The notes beneath the pieces are model-generated. The model ran no database searches. It was given only the letters and a program-made list of their open reading frames with translations, and had not been told where the DNA came from. 64,000 nt of DNA from positions 62,001-126,000 of the forward strand of contig VYZB01000215.1 of the NCBI GenBank assembly GCA_013397455.1. The letters run 5' to 3'. Numbering within the stretch: position 1 is the first letter of the stretch; the number at the start of each line of letters is the position of its first letter. Below are positions 22,966 to 36,434 of this stretch, in pieces. The position numbers and the translations under genes were made by a program. Source of the DNA: Crotophaga sulcirostris. Lineage: Eukaryota; Chordata; Aves; Cuculiformes; Crotophagidae.

Positions 22966-24657
22966 CAGCTCCACCTTCCTCTAGATACTGTATTTTCTCA
23001 ATAGCTGTTAGTTCTTGAATCTAAAGGAAGAAAAGAGAGTTATGGATATGCCAGTGACAGTGTTTTGCATGGTGCAACTAATGTGTCAAGAGTCTGTTGT
23101 GTACTGACACTATACCCTAATTTTACCCTAGTGCCAAGGACTGCTCTTGAAACTCACTGCCTGAAACGTTAGTAATGTGCTTTGTATCAGTCTCCTGTAC
23201 TGCTCAAATGCTGAGAATAACTCCTGACCCTGGCAATAGGTACATCATAGTGCACTACCAGAGAGCCAACACCATTTCAGAGCATCTGCAATCTCTAGGA
23301 GCAATGGGGACTGCAAAAATTTGTACAAGGGAAAGAACTAATTCCATGTCACAGCAAAGACTCTGCCCTGGTTGTATGATTTCAATCATTCAGAAGTGGT
23401 TAATTGCAACATGTCTTTATTGCATAGCAGTGTTTACTGACAAGAGTGTCAATAATCTTAACCTTAACGGTATTATTTGGTTCACGTCTTCATTTTTGTG
23501 CCCATAACCAGAGGTCACAAAGGGTCTTATCTCCCCACCCCCCCACCTTTACAATTCACTCTCATGACTGCACATACGATGTTGGCATTGCCTTCATCAA
23601 TATCTAGATTTCTTTACAGGAGAAGCAGAGCCATACCATCTGTTCCACTTGTCTAAATATAGTAACTCAAGGGGAATGTACAGCTGCTCATTTATCAAAT
23701 TTTACAAGTATCTGTAAAACAAAATGTTTTGTCTGGCTGAAATCCATATCTCCAGCTCTAGAGGTTTTTTTACTTAGATATCATTGAATTCTGTAAATAG
23801 CTGATCTCAGCAAAGTCACATTCCAGCCACTGAGAGGTTAGGGACTTATTAGAGAAAGTAGGTTTAGACAGAGCTAAGAAGTTTCTAGTGTGTATGTTCA
23901 AGCCAAGAATGGTACTATTCCCATTACATGTTTATTTTTCAGCTGGAAAATACACTCCCATACCTGAAAGTGATGTTTACAATTTTCTTTTTTTGACAAG
24001 AAGCAGTATTTTCTCATTTTATCTCATCATCTCTCCCATGCTGCAAATGACATGATGATAATGAATCACATTATTTGCATTGTGATGACTTGACTAAGTA
24101 ATAGAAGCAGGGCTATTCTAAAGAAAGCTGAAAGTAGTGAAACTTAGATGTGACTGGGAAAAGGAAAAGGAAATTACTGTCATTTGGCAGATGAACTTTC
24201 CAGTTGAGCAGGAAACATTAAAGGGGAATGCCGAAATCTGAGGTTATCAACTATTTCATAAAAACAAACCAACCCCACAACCAAAAAACCCCCCATATTT
24301 ATTAAACATTTACATTTATGATAAAGAAGGAAAAAATAGAGAAAGTAAAAGGAGAATGCTAAACTCAACTCATTTGCAAATTCAGTGGTCACTGAGAACA
24401 CACACTGTCTTCATTGACTGCAGTGACACCCAGAAAAATCAGGCTAATTCATTTTTGCGTGGCAGAGGCTGAGAGATTGAAATGTGTTTTTTGAGGAAAT
24501 ATGCTCATATAAATCTAACTGGAACAAAAGTATGGAACCAGAGGACTGAATTATTCAAGCATATATGAGAATTTTCAGGACAAAAGAACAAGTCAAAGTT
24601 TAAAAAATAGTTTAGAAAAAGATTTTTATGTGACTCAAAAATAGGATTGCTAAGAAA
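22966..24657. other. Intergenic DNA, nothing recognised
   Basis: No repeat or gene recognised. The 110-codon frame at 23,175-23,507 has no domain. More retroviral DNA could lie just after 22,965, but I cannot align it. Confidence 0.45.
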
Positions 24658-24672
24658 GCACACACACACACA
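24658..24672 (+). repeat. Short (CA)n microsatellite
   Basis: About seven CA units. Confidence 0.85.
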
Positions 24673-25059
24673 GTTATCACAGTCCACGTATTGTGCAGAA
24701 ACTTGTTGCACACGAGGTATGTATCTATTACTCATTTTTATGCTTAATGTACACGGATGCTTACTACAAAATGGAGAGGGATAGAAACCTTTTGAGTAGC
24801 CAGACATATCTGCAAGCCAAAGGACATTTTCCTCTCTCAGAATGTGTCATGTTCCTATGATACCAGATCTCAGCAGAGTATCCCACTATTTGGAGTGCAG
24901 ACCATAAGACCTTCTTGTGTCTCAATTAGCATTTCAGCTATCAAAAGACAGCACCAGAGCTTCTCAAGCAAGCTGCTGGAAATATGAATAATTGCACCAC
25001 CACTGTGTTTAAGATGAAGAAGGATAAAATACCAGAATTACAGAATTACAGAATCTCAT

Positions 25060-25295
25060 GGGGATGGCAGAGAGGCTTCGAGCCTTGTAGGGTTTGTAAA
25101 AGGAAACTAGGGTGAAGGCAGCAGAGTACCTTAGCGTTGTCTGGGTCTGCTGTCACTGAATCACCCACTCCATCCAGCACCAGTCCCACATTTTCATTGT
25201 TTGGTCTTTTCTTAATAATATAGCAGTAGAAGCTTTTTTTAAAATTGTCCTTGATGTCCCTTGCAAGTAACATCTCAATTGGAATTTGTTGTTCC
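25060..25295 (-). mobile_element. CR1 LINE ORF2 linker fragment, minus strand
   Basis: The minus-strand frame 25,046-25,273 reads 'LARDIKDNFKKSFYCYI' and then 'NENVGLVLDGVGDSVTA' with 'DPDNAKVL'. This is the stretch between endonuclease and RT in CR1 ORF2, which usually reads LARDVKDNKKGFYRYI and ENVGPLLNE-GDLVTAD. Homology runs on to about 25,295 on the plus coordinates. The N-terminal endonuclease and the RT are both missing. Near 25,034-25,052, 'cagaattacagaatctc' looks like a decayed CR1 tail, but I cannot tie it to this piece. Confidence 0.8.
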
Positions 25296-26387
25296 TAATA
25301 CCAGTGCTACATGTTTGGGTAGCTTTTCTAAATTCCTCCTTTTGTTACCTGTCCTTGCTTCCACCAACAGCATACTGCATATCTAAGTGAAGCATTTCCA
25401 TAGCTTCTGAAATTCAGAAAAGAAAGTCTGATCAGCCGTGAAGGTGTGAAGGCAGAGTATTTTAATGAGTACATCAAGAACTGAAGCAGCATTCCCTGAC
25501 TGGCCTGTTACAAGATGAATTTGTTGGCACCAAGGTCGTTTCTTTCCCATGGTCAGTCAAAGATTATAGAGAAGCTGGTAAGAATATTTTTATGGGTTTA
25601 GCATGGTATTAGATTCAGTGTGCATTCCAGATCATATGAATTGCATTCACCATCAAACACATTACAGATTTTCCCTTTATGGAAATGAAAGCAAAAAAAA
25701 CAAAAAAAAATGTGTAAAGTTTGTTATTGGAGACCGTTATAAGAAGTTAATGAATATTGTATATATTCATACTATAAAAATTAATTATAGATTAAAAATG
25801 ACCTTGTCTGTGGTTGGAGAGAACAAAAACATTTTTTGCTGAGTTAGAAAGTTGCTAAATATTTGACTGGGTTTATAATTTTTTAATGAGCCACTTATAA
25901 AAATAAATTGTAATAATAATGATTTTAATAAAATCTAGATCTGATATAAAGTTCTTATTTATGTACACCATATATTAGATATCATTATAAATTAATAAAA
26001 TACGTGAGAGTTAAATAAAAAAAAGGATTAATATGGACAGTGGGAGGGAGTTAGTCTCATTCTGTTTCTGTGTTCTGAGACTTGGTTAAATAAACAGCAT
26101 TCATTTCAGCAATAATGAACTGTAAATTATTCCTTAATTTCTGCTGATAACAACTTGTAAATGTCTGCAATAATTTCTGAATGACTATTCATCTGGGCAA
26201 GATTATTAAATTATGAATTGTCTAACTGATCATTTCTAGGAAGACTGGCAACAGCATGGACTCAAGATTGTCAGTGTTACATTGTATTTTAAATGATTAC
26301 ATATATGCATAATGATTTAAGTCAATAAAATTGGAGGTCACTTTCAAGAAAAAATTCCACATCAATACTTCAGCATTCACTAAGATC
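25296..26387. other. Intergenic DNA, nothing recognised
   Basis: AT-rich and without a recognisable repeat or gene. Confidence 0.5.
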
Positions 26388-26470
26388 ATGGACAAGTTGG
26401 AGAAGTGGGCCTGTGTGAATCTCATAATGTTTAGAAAGGCCAAGTTCAAGGTCTCTGTTTTGCCTTATCC
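26388..26470 (+). mobile_element. CR1 LINE ORF2 remnant, about 80 bp
   Basis: The frame encodes 'MDKLEKWACVNLIMFRKAK' followed by 'FKVSVL'. It matches the CR1 segment just after the RT catalytic core (usual form DKLEKWA-NLM-FNK-KCKVLHL). Flanks show no CR1 similarity, so this is a small island of an older copy. Confidence 0.8.
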
Positions 26471-28481
26471 TTGTGTTAAATTCTGTAGATTTGCATTTGC
26501 TTGTACTTTATTATGTGAAGTGCTGAAAACAGGTTTAACCTAACACCTCATATATAAAACATATTTGTCTAGAGGAAATACACGAGAAAAGACCTAAAAC
26601 GAAAAAAAGTTAAAATGTATAAGTTTTGAAACTACTAATTCTAAGGGCCTGTTTATTACCACCAAAACTACCATGCAAAAAACTGCATAACCAGAATTAA
26701 CCAGCTTGGGAATTCCATGAGTGCAAACAGTGTGTCATAAACGAGCATAGGCTGTTCTTTCCTATCAGCAACAATGCTAATTCCAAGCATTTTAGTGATA
26801 AGCCTAATGTCAGATGCTTTATAATTTGTGGTATAATTGTCTGTCAAAGCAAACAAAAGGCCTTCTGCATGGCTATTAGCTTTATCTAGTTTAGTAGGAA
26901 TATTTCAAGTACTATAAGAAACATAAAGAAGAACGACTTTTTTCAGCTGTAAAAATTGATATAACTGGTATAATTCACTTGTTCACACCTTATTGAAGAG
27001 ACAATGGATTGCATACATTTTTGAAGGGGATGTGGTTGGGTACCAGACCAGACTGACATCTGTTTATATTTACATGACAACTACACCGTGTTCAGATGGA
27101 TCCTTCTGCAAGGAGGAGCAGGGTGCGTGGTGGTTCACTCTGGTTGTGTATTCAGCCATGAAGCCCTTGAGCATGGAGCAAAGGGAGCAGAAAGGCAATA
27201 CGGAACTGCAGGGAGCCTGACCTTTGACAGCAGGGTCAGTCATTCTAGAGACTCTCTGCAACAGAAAACAGAATCATGCTATGTTTTTATTTGTAAATAT
27301 TTAAATTCAAATTCAATTGAAAAGATTTCCATTTTCAATACTTACATATCTATCATGCTATAAAACTTTTCTTTCTACTCTGATAAAATGTGACTTTAAA
27401 GATTGCAAGCCTTCAGTGTTTCATTAAATTTTATTGTGGTCCAGCACTGCACTATCCATCACTGTCATCTGGGAAGGTTAAATTAGAAAAAAACATATAG
27501 ATACACATACTCACCACTCACCTGCTAATCTCACATGCACATCTTTAAAACTCTTAATTTGCTCAGCCTAGTAAAAGACTAAAGGATAATGCTTTATATG
27601 TAATGGCTAAGGTGCAGCAGGAAAGTACAGTGAATGGCAAAGAAAAAACAGCACTCCTTTCTCTAGGGAAGGCAACAGGGAATAATGCAAAGGTGATGGG
27701 GGACCTGTTGGCATTTAAGCAATAACTTCAATCAGATTAGCATCCTTAATCCAGGGGAGCAATGTGGAAGGAGTTCTTCCCAATCATATTTAAGTAGCAT
27801 CTTTGAATGACTTTATGCTGTCTTGTTATCCTCTCTGTTTTCACCACGCGCAGGATGTTTATGTGTTTTGGACGCATATTCTTTGTTCACCTTGTTGTGC
27901 ACTAAACTTAGCTGAACTCTGCTCTCAAGGTTGCATTCCTATCAGCAACACACCATTTTCAACTTCTGCTTATGTCTTTGGAAGCCTCTGGTACCAATGT
28001 GTGTCTGTATTAAGACCTCTGCTATCATATTACTGGGGGTCTTTGCTACATCAAAATATTTTTGACTCTATAAAAAAAAAATAATATTTCGGAAAAGGAG
28101 AAAAAGCAAGGTAGTCTCTCCTCATGCTGGTTCTGACCAGGGTCCTATCACAGTGATCTGGCATTATTTTAACATACTATATTTTGAGTTAATACAGATT
28201 TTTTCTGCCAGCTCACTAAAACCCACATTTATACCTTGTTCTTCTGCCAGCACTCCACTGCTGGTTAATTCCTCTTAGTTTGTTCATGACCATGTTGAAG
28301 TCTATTATGATGGTGGCTTTCCAGCCCGACACCCCAGCCTGACATTTTCCCATAACTGTGATCAAGCATTAAACACCAGTGGTGGTCGTGTTGGATGTGT
28401 CTCATCTGGCTCAAGGTGGATTTGAGGGAGGTAGATAACAATAGCCAAGGTCCAATCTACAGTAATGTGCCCACCAATGAT
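26471..28481. other. Intergenic DNA; one GC-richer patch at about 27,090-27,240
   Basis: Nothing recognised. The patch around 27,090-27,240 is richer in G and C and gives overlapping open frames on both strands, as an old LTR or other repeat would, but no family or domain can be named. Confidence 0.45.
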
Positions 28482-28542
28482 CATAGAATCATAGAGTGGT
28501 TTGGGTTGAAAAGGACCTTAAAGATCATTTACATCCACCCCC
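28482..28542 (-). mobile_element. CR1 LINE 3' tail, minus strand, very short
   Basis: 'tcatagaatcatagagtgg', 'tttgggttgaaaaggacctt' and 'aaagatcatttacatccac' match the antisense of the last 60 bp of CR1. An extreme 5' truncation. Confidence 0.9.
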
Positions 28543-30838
28543 ATCACATAATTACATCCCATAATTTTAGTAAAGTTGCAAACACAAATACTTGAGTGAT
28601 TATTTGTCCTCTAGTTTGCACAGGTGGCTCCTGATATATTTTCACAACTCGTTTAACTGCTCGGGCTAATGATAGAAGTCCCTTTCCTCATTCAGAGTAT
28701 TGTTCTGTGTCTTTAAACACAACTGAACTAAATAATAAAGGTCTTTTTGGCCCCTGGGGGCCAGTTTGGAACAGGTTACACTAAGTAGTGTGTACGACAA
28801 AACCCCATTCAGTTATAATAGACTTGTGGGGGTGTACTGGTCCCAGTGACTGATATGTTTTTAATTCCTCAGTTAGATAAATTTTCCTCTCCAACAAACC
28901 TGGAAGGTCTATTGAAGTATATATTCACAGTCTTTGAAAGTTTTGGACCTCACTTTCACATCACAAATATTCAACATTACAGTGTTTGAGAAAGGAAGTT
29001 TCTTAAAATCCTATTTCACAAAGTAAATAACAAAGGTGATCTCTGGCCTGGCCTGGCATAATAACCATGGTCACAGGTTTACTGTTCTGTCTGAAAGTAT
29101 CAGTGTATTCAGTTCATGATCTGTCTTTTTGCACATAGACTTTTGTTTAGAAAAAGAGATTTATGACCATCCTGGATGCCCTATATTGCACACACCATAG
29201 GTTTTCATCCACTGTGCCTAGCATAAAGTCTGCAGTTCTTTCTTAATGGTATTATATGTATGAAATGATGATTTGCTGGGAAAGCAGGGAATTACATTAC
29301 CTCTGATTTTTTCTTTCTTTGTAATCAACAAGCTTTTTTTTTCCCCTTTAATTTATTATTTTCAGCTTATTTAAAAAAATATTTGGCATTCAGTGTCTTT
29401 CTTCCCCCAACAATTTTTGCTTAAATCAGCAAATTATTTTTTTTGCATAGAAAATGTTTTAATCGAATCAAGATTTCTGGCAATTTCTATAACAAGAAAC
29501 ATAGGTTATATAAAAGTCAAAATGCAAGTAAGAAACCTTAAAAAAAAGAAAAGATTTTTTAAAAGCTTTTCTCAGTATGGCATTTTAAACTCTGTCAGAA
29601 CTCTGAATTAGTTCAGTTATATTAATGAGTTTAAATGCTAAAAATACACCTTAAATTCTACTACATACTTTAGTGGAAATCAGTGCAAGATACAGTGTAC
29701 TGAAATATCTAATTTGCATTGTAGAATTTAATATTTGAAAAAGAGAAATTCTGCTCAAAGGACAATTTGGAATAAAATCTCCAGGATAAAACTAAGAAAT
29801 AATTAATGGAAACATGTTTCTCTCATTGCAATTTTGTTCTCCCTTTCTTCAGTGCATGTGGTGATGAAAATGGTATTTACTCCTGTCCTCTATGAGATCT
29901 AACAAAAAATACAATTAATTTGCCCTGTTTGCTCTATGCTGCTGTCCAGCTGAACAGTATGTCTATCAACTCTGTGTTAATTTTTTCTATTCCAGGGCAG
30001 TAAGAATTGAGTAGTTACCTTATGCCACCACGAAATTCTGAGTAACAAATTGGAATTAATTTATAGTTGGGAAAAAGATGTTATTTTCTTTATAATTCCC
30101 TCTTCCCCTTCTGTTTTCCTTTTTCTCTGCTTCCTTCTCATTTTTAATCTTTATTCATTCATTATTCCTCTTCATTTGCTCTGCATTCTGTAACCAATGT
30201 GTACTTAATGATCAGATTGGCCCTGTACCTCAAACAGTTATGTCTCAGGTGAGAGGAATAGCTCATGTTTTGCAAGAAAACTAACAGTTGGTTTGATTTT
30301 GGTTCGTTTGTAACCTTTTTTTTTCCCATGGTGGGGAAAGACATGTTTGATGATGGTCAGGAAGATCTTGGTGGTACTTTATCATGGTACTATTATAGCA
30401 TATGGGATGCCGAGGAAAGGAATGTCTATCATATCTCATAATCTACATGTTTTGTGTTCATGATGTACTTTTAGCCTATTTGTATCTCAGCTGTCTCCAA
30501 CAGGTTTAAGAAGAACCTGTCTTGGGATAAAAAGCATTGTGGGATATGTTGTAACATGCTTGACCTTATCCATAGCTTAGGTCTTTCAGCTGCTTTGACT
30601 GATAGAAAAGCTCTGAGTATACCTGGACTTTTCCTGGTGATATGGGTTGAGATTCTGACCTGGTCTGAATGTGTGTTTTAGGAGTACGAACCTAAATCAA
30701 GTCTGTATTCCAAAACCAAATACAAATCCCATCCTGAGCTAACAAAATGATGTATGCTGAATCTGCTCGAGTATTGTGGCTAAACTGTTGACTATTACAC
30801 TTAGTAACGCATCACAGATTCCATGTTATGTGAGTACT
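28543..30838. other. Intergenic DNA, nothing recognised
   Basis: AT-rich and unique as far as I can see. Confidence 0.5.
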
Positions 30839-31612
30839 CTTGATTCAATTCTAGGGGTAGTTATGTTCAGGGTTTTTATTAATGATCTAGATGCAGAAGT
30901 TGAATGCATCATTAGCAGATATGCTCGTGATACTAAACAAGGAGGTGCTTTTGACTCTCTTGAGGGACAAGAGGCCTTGCAGAAGGACCTAGATAGATTG
31001 AGTCATCGAGCAGTCATTAATGAGATTAAATTTAACAAATCCAAATGCCAGATTATGCACCTGGGACAGAGTAACGCTGGTCACAAGTATGAATTAGGAG
31101 AGGAGTGGCTGGAGAGCAGCCCTGCAGAAAGGGATCTGGGGGTGCTAGTCAACAGCAGGCTCAATAGGAGTCAGCAGTGCCCTGGCAGCAAAAAGGGCAA
31201 AGTGCATGCTAAGGTGCATCAAACAGAGCATAACCAGCTGGTTGAAAGAAGTGATTATCCCACTCTATTCAGTGTTGGTGCAGCCTCACCTTGAGTACTG
31301 TGTGCAGTTCTGGGCCCCACAATTTGAGAAGGATGTGAAGGTTCTTGGATGCATCCAGTGGATGGGAACAAAGCTGGTGAAAGGGCTGGAAGGCATGTCC
31401 CGTGAGGGGTAGCTGAGGACTCTGAGTTTGTCTAGATTAGATAGAAGGAGGCTGAGGAGTGACATCATTACTGTCTACAGCTTCCTGAGGAAGGGAAGTG
31501 TAGAAAGGTGCAGAAATCTTCTCCCTGATATTCAGTGGCAGGATGTATGGGGCTGGTTCAAAACTGCGTCATGGGAGGTCTAGACTTGACATTAGGAAGT
31601 GCTAGGAATTCT
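30839..31612 (+). mobile_element. CR1 LINE ORF2 C-terminal half, 3' truncated
   Basis: Open from about 30,839 to 31,291. It begins at the RT segment 'GVVMFRVFINDLDAEVE', passes the catalytic box and then reads 'GQEALQKDLDRLSHRA', 'KFNKSKCQIMHLGQSN' and 'WLESSPAERDLGVLVNSRLN'. At the place of the catalytic FADD box it reads YARD, so the first aspartate is lost. A frameshift near 31,200 moves the rest ('VIIPLYSVLVQPHLEYCVQF', 'WAPQFEKDVKVLGCIQ') to another frame. DNA similarity continues to about 31,612 ('ggtctagacttgacattagg') and then stops short of the 3' tail, which is unusual for CR1 and points to a later deletion. Confidence 0.95.
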
Positions 31613-33385
31613 CTTGCATCCAGAGCAATGACAAATTAAACTTTCTTAAAACTGTCTTGTGTTACAGTGTCTTTGTTATTTCATTACTCATGGTGAAAAC
31701 AATGCAGGTAGAGGAAACAATATCTTGCTTTGAATATCAAGAAAATATGAGAGATATTGTAAATAATCAGTACATGTAGAAATAACCAGGATGCTCTAAA
31801 CAAAATTTACATTATCTATACTGAACAAATAATGGCCTTGGTAACTGCCACTGCAACAGGAAAAGAGAATATTGTGGGAAATAGGAATCTGCTGTAGATT
31901 GCAGGAAAAGACTTAACTTTTGGTATGTAGTAGTGCTATGGGATTCTCTGGAAGTCTATTAAGCTGTGCTAAGCACAGTAGAGCAGTCACAATTCAAGTT
32001 AAAAGGACTGTTCAGAATTTGCTTTCTAAATGGACCCCTAAAGACCAAGAGTCAGCTTTGTTTTGAAAGAAGTGCTTGACAACAGCCCTAACAATCGATG
32101 TTTTTGTCTTTTTTAATCCTCATTTTCATCAAATGTTTTCTGGACCTGGGTTTTAATATTAACATCTGAACTATCATTTGTTAGATATTACAAAATCAAC
32201 AATAATTCTAAAATAAATAAAAACAGTACTCATTCTAGTAATAAAATATTCTGTTGTATCTGAAAATACTAATCTGATTTTTCAAGACCATTAATTAGTT
32301 GTTTATGATCTATCAGGATGATATTGCTTAAACTTTTAAATTAAATCTTAAAATTTCTCTCTGATGTTTATTTGTCACTGATACTGTTTTACATCTCAAG
32401 CTAAGATTCACTATCCTTTTTCAGTTTACTTAATGTAACATTACAAAAATAAAATCTATCTGCTTTTATGACAAATATGAATATTCCAATGTGAATGTTC
32501 ATAAACTAATGTTCATAGAAGTAATTTAAAAATGAGAATTATGAAAGTGACAGTAACAAAAAGTCTAACTTTACATGAAGTTTTGAAAGAGATTGTAACA
32601 ATCGAAGAAGAAAACTGAATTAGTGTCAATGAGAACAATAAAAAACCTGATTAGATAATAAAGGGCTAAGATGAAACCATGTATCATAAATCAAAGAAAC
32701 AGGGAAGAAAAAATCAATGCACCTAAAGTGAAACACTAAAAAATTCTCGAGAATGCACTTTCAGTAAAATACTGAGCAGCTAAGCTTTTTTCATCTATTG
32801 CTCTTTTATGAAGTCTTAAAAATGTCTTCATGGGGAAATCTGGAAGCAACCTCAGTTCTTTCAATCTCCACTAACTCAACCATCGCAGTTGCTTGGTCTT
32901 TAGCATCAGACATTCTGAAGTAGAATAAAGATACACTATTCATACTATATTGTGGACTTCACTGGCTTTGACGAGATCTTGGACATAATCTAGAGTGTAA
33001 AACTTGGTTGGATAATGTTAAAAACATTTTTATGTGCTTGCTTTCTCTACCTTATTGTTTTATTCTTCCTTAATTCTGTCTTTTTGCCTTTGATAAAGAA
33101 AGTTAGTTTAGTGAACCAAGACTATCTTTTTCTCAGTGCTGCTGTGAGCCACAGTGAAAGAGCAGCTATAAAGCAGTTTCTTAAATAGCCTTATGTTTCT
33201 ATAAGTTTGGAGCATCTTAAAGGAGCAGCTCAGACTGCCTATTGGGCCTTCCATTCTTTTTTTTCAACCTTTTGTATAATTTGTCTTGTTCCATCTTGAG
33301 TGAAGGAAGGTCTGACTTGAACAAGAACACAAGAAAAACAGCTTTTGACCTTCTCAGTTAACCATTGGGTAGGACTGATTCTGTT
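31613..33385. other. Intergenic DNA, nothing recognised
   Basis: AT-rich, with no repeat or gene recognised. Confidence 0.5.
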
Positions 33386-33436
33386 TCAGGGCAAGAACTA
33401 GATGACCTTTCCAGACCTATATTGTAAGATTTCCTA
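33386..33436 (+). mobile_element. Possible CR1 3' tail remnant
   Basis: 'tcagggcaagaactagatg' with 'acctttccagacctatattg' resembles the CR1 tail (usual form ggaactagatgacct...ccaacc-tatattctatgat). The terminal octamers are not clear. Confidence 0.4.
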
Positions 33437-35385
33437 CTGCCGCATTTTTTCGTTTTCACAAAAAAAGAAGTTATTACCATCTTTATTACCATCTAAAAGA
33501 CTGTCAAACAAGAAGCTTTCTTTAGAAAAACTCTGAACAGCTAAGGTTAAATGAAACAAGGAGTATTGTAAAATTAAATCCTTACTGAATACTGACTATT
33601 TTAAATACTTTAATAATTCTTGTTGTAGGTATCTAAGAAAATTACACAGGTTTTTAATGGTGACTGTAAATAGGAAACCAAGCAGACCAGTTTGTTACTA
33701 CTTGAAACACAAAAGCACTCTGAATTCCTTTGTGTTCTATTATGATCTTTCAAGGACTTGTGAACCTAGTTTTGGGGCTCATGTAAAAAGGTCCCTGTTC
33801 CCATCCTAACAAACTGGTAGAACAAATAAAATGAGTAGGTACTGGTATCACAGGCAACTGCTGAAGTGAGGACTTTTTTGTCATTCTGTTTAGAGTTTAT
33901 GCAGAGCTTGAGACAATAAAATAATTTTGTAACCATGAACCACAAAAATATAATTAATGTCCCCTGTGTGGCTCTGTTCAGAACAGCCTCAGCTCAACAA
34001 TCTGTGTAGGAGGTTTATATGCAAATAATGCTGGATAAAAATCTGTGCTCATATTTTGGAAATAATATGTGTTTGTAATATGTATGACATGAAATGATCA
34101 AAGTAAAATTCCAGAACTGGACTGTTTGATGGAACTTGTGGATGTTTTCCACTGAAGATACAAAGTACCACAAGAACTGAATGAACAGTAAGGAGGATTT
34201 GCATGGCACATTGCAACACAAAAATCTATGTAACTGGAGAGACCAGAGAGGGCAATAGCCATAAAAAGCAACAGCAAGTTTATTAATCCGGGAAGAGCAT
34301 CCATGCTAACCGTGTTTCCTTTCCATCAAAACAGTAAATAGTAAAGAGTCTCAACAGCAAATGAAGGCTGGTGATAGCAATAAAGGGAGAAAGGAACTAA
34401 GTATCCATTTGTTATTCTCAGAACCTCTCGACTTTGGAATGTAAACTGGGAACATAAAGAAAAAAATGCCTTATAAACACATTATTCTTTTTGACTGAGG
34501 GGGCAGCATCTATTTTTTCTATATGCCCATTTTATTTTTTTCCAGGTGACTGTGCAAACTGATAAGATTCTACAATTCAAAAAAATAATAGCAATAATCC
34601 TCTGTTTCTAGATATTTAATCAAGCTCTGCACCGTTATTGTCCATTTTTTAGATATCTGAACTATTTTTAAACAAATCAGCGTGCACAGAATAGAGCCCT
34701 GATCTGCAGTGAAGTACCAAATCACTACAGAGATATTATCCCAGTAAAGAGCAGTGCATTGAGACAGAATTTGCTGATTAGAGTTCCAAACTAGCAACCC
34801 TGGAGTTAGATGCATTGTGTATACTGAAAGGAGATAAATCCATTCTTTTTTTGAATTTCTTAGAAACTAAACATATATCGGGAATTTTATCTTAAGTCAA
34901 ATTCAAATCCCATGCATAATACTTAATTAAATTACACTGCATTATTCTGGTTCAAAATAAATCAAATTCACTTAAATTTTCATTCTCAGGTCATAAAGAT
35001 GAAAGTATTTTTTAAAAATTTTGTACAAACTCACTGAAGTTGTTATACATGAATTTGAAGCAAATATAGATGACACTAGTCAAACTTTTTCCTGTTAAAT
35101 GTATGCCGAAATTTTTGAATTATTAGTATATATGCAATGAAATACTTCAGAAAGGTTTCTGTTTTCCTATTTGTTCTCATCTTCATTGTTATCAGTGTGG
35201 GTTTTTTTAACCGTGTCTGATTTTTCAATTAAGAGTTTGATTTTCTATCTATAGTTATTCAAAAGTTGTTTGATATTTTTCCCCTGAAATTGGTTATGTT
35301 TATATTTCTTTCTCAATGAAGTTTCAACATTACCTGCAAGAAGGAAATGGGTACTATATTTAAAAAGAAATACAGTGAGTATTTA
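33437..35385. other. Intergenic DNA, nothing recognised
   Basis: A 12-bp direct repeat (ttattaccatct) lies at about 33,471-33,495. Nothing else recognised. Confidence 0.5.
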
Positions 35386-35805
35386 AATACAGTTCAGAGA
35401 ATGCCACCAGGATAGTGATGGCTTTCCTCTGAGGAGAAGTGGAGGGAGTTGGGCTTGTTCAGTCAGAGCAGAGATGGTTTTAGGGTCACCTAACAACAAC
35501 CTGCCCGTGTCTATTGAGACATTACTGAAGAGGCAGAGCCAGGCGCCCCGAAGAGGTCCATGGTGGGAGGATGGAGGACAGTGATAACATGTTGAAATAG
35601 AAGAGGTTATAACAAAATATAAATAATGACTTATTCACTAAGACAACAGTCTAGCGGTGAAGGAGGTTGCCCAGAGGACATCCCTGGAATTTTCCAAGAC
35701 CCAGCTAGATAACTCTCTGAGAAACCTGCTTTGAGCAAGAGGCTGTATCAGAGACCTCCTAAGGTCTCTTCCAACATGTATTATCATATGGTTCCATGAC
35801 TCTGT
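35386..35805 (+). mobile_element. CR1 LINE 3' region, plus strand, decayed
   Basis: Follows the CR1 3' region with many small changes: 'aggagaagtggagggagtt', 'gggcttgttcagtcagagca', 'aggaggttgcccagaggac', 'atccctggaattttccaaga', 'agacctcctaaggtctcttc' and the end 'atatggttccatgactctg'. The coding frame is lost. One of the older recognisable copies in the window. Confidence 0.85.
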
Positions 35806-36434
35806 AGTTCCCATCTGTTTTTTGTGACTGCATCTGCTGAAGATAAATTAATTTCTGTTTATATATTTTGAAGAATTTCTTTCTTGAGGTCTTCAGTGAC
35901 AACAGTCACTTTTAATTTTGATATTATTTTAATCTATAAAAAGGTAGGCTAAAAATGCCCTTTTTAATTTATATGTTAAATATCTAATGAAAGTTTTATA
36001 TCTAGGTTATGAGAAAAATAAGGCTATTCCAACCCTGTTCTTTTCACCAAAAAGTGAATTAGTATTTTTTGTTTTAACGGTTTTATTTAAAGGAAAACTC
36101 TAAAGGAAAGATCCTAAAGTGCATCTATATTAATCTCAGACTATTTTGCTCTTTTAAGGCAAACTCACTCTAGGGGAGGCAGGGTACCCATGGGAATATT
36201 GTTTTTCTAGAATGAAAACTAACTGATATTCTAAGTTAACATACATCGTACCTAGTTGTCTAAGGGTGGAAAATGTATGCATTGATTGAGAATGGGCTAA
36301 GTGTTAAAGTCCTGTGTAGTGTGCAAGTCAAATGAGATGGCCCTTTGGGAGATCCTTTTTGAAATGTGTTATCGTCTTGAGATCCTAGCAAGAGCTTATT
36401 GGAACAATTCAGAACCTCCCTGTTTTAGAACAAG

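Noticed and set aside
24658..24672. Short CA, GT and CTAT tracts as possible functional elements
   Set aside because: Too short and too common to carry meaning beyond microsatellites.
25030..25055. Possible decayed CR1 3' octamers (cagaattacagaattacaga)
   Set aside because: It is near a real CR1 ORF2 fragment but not collinear with it without a large deletion, and too short to call alone.
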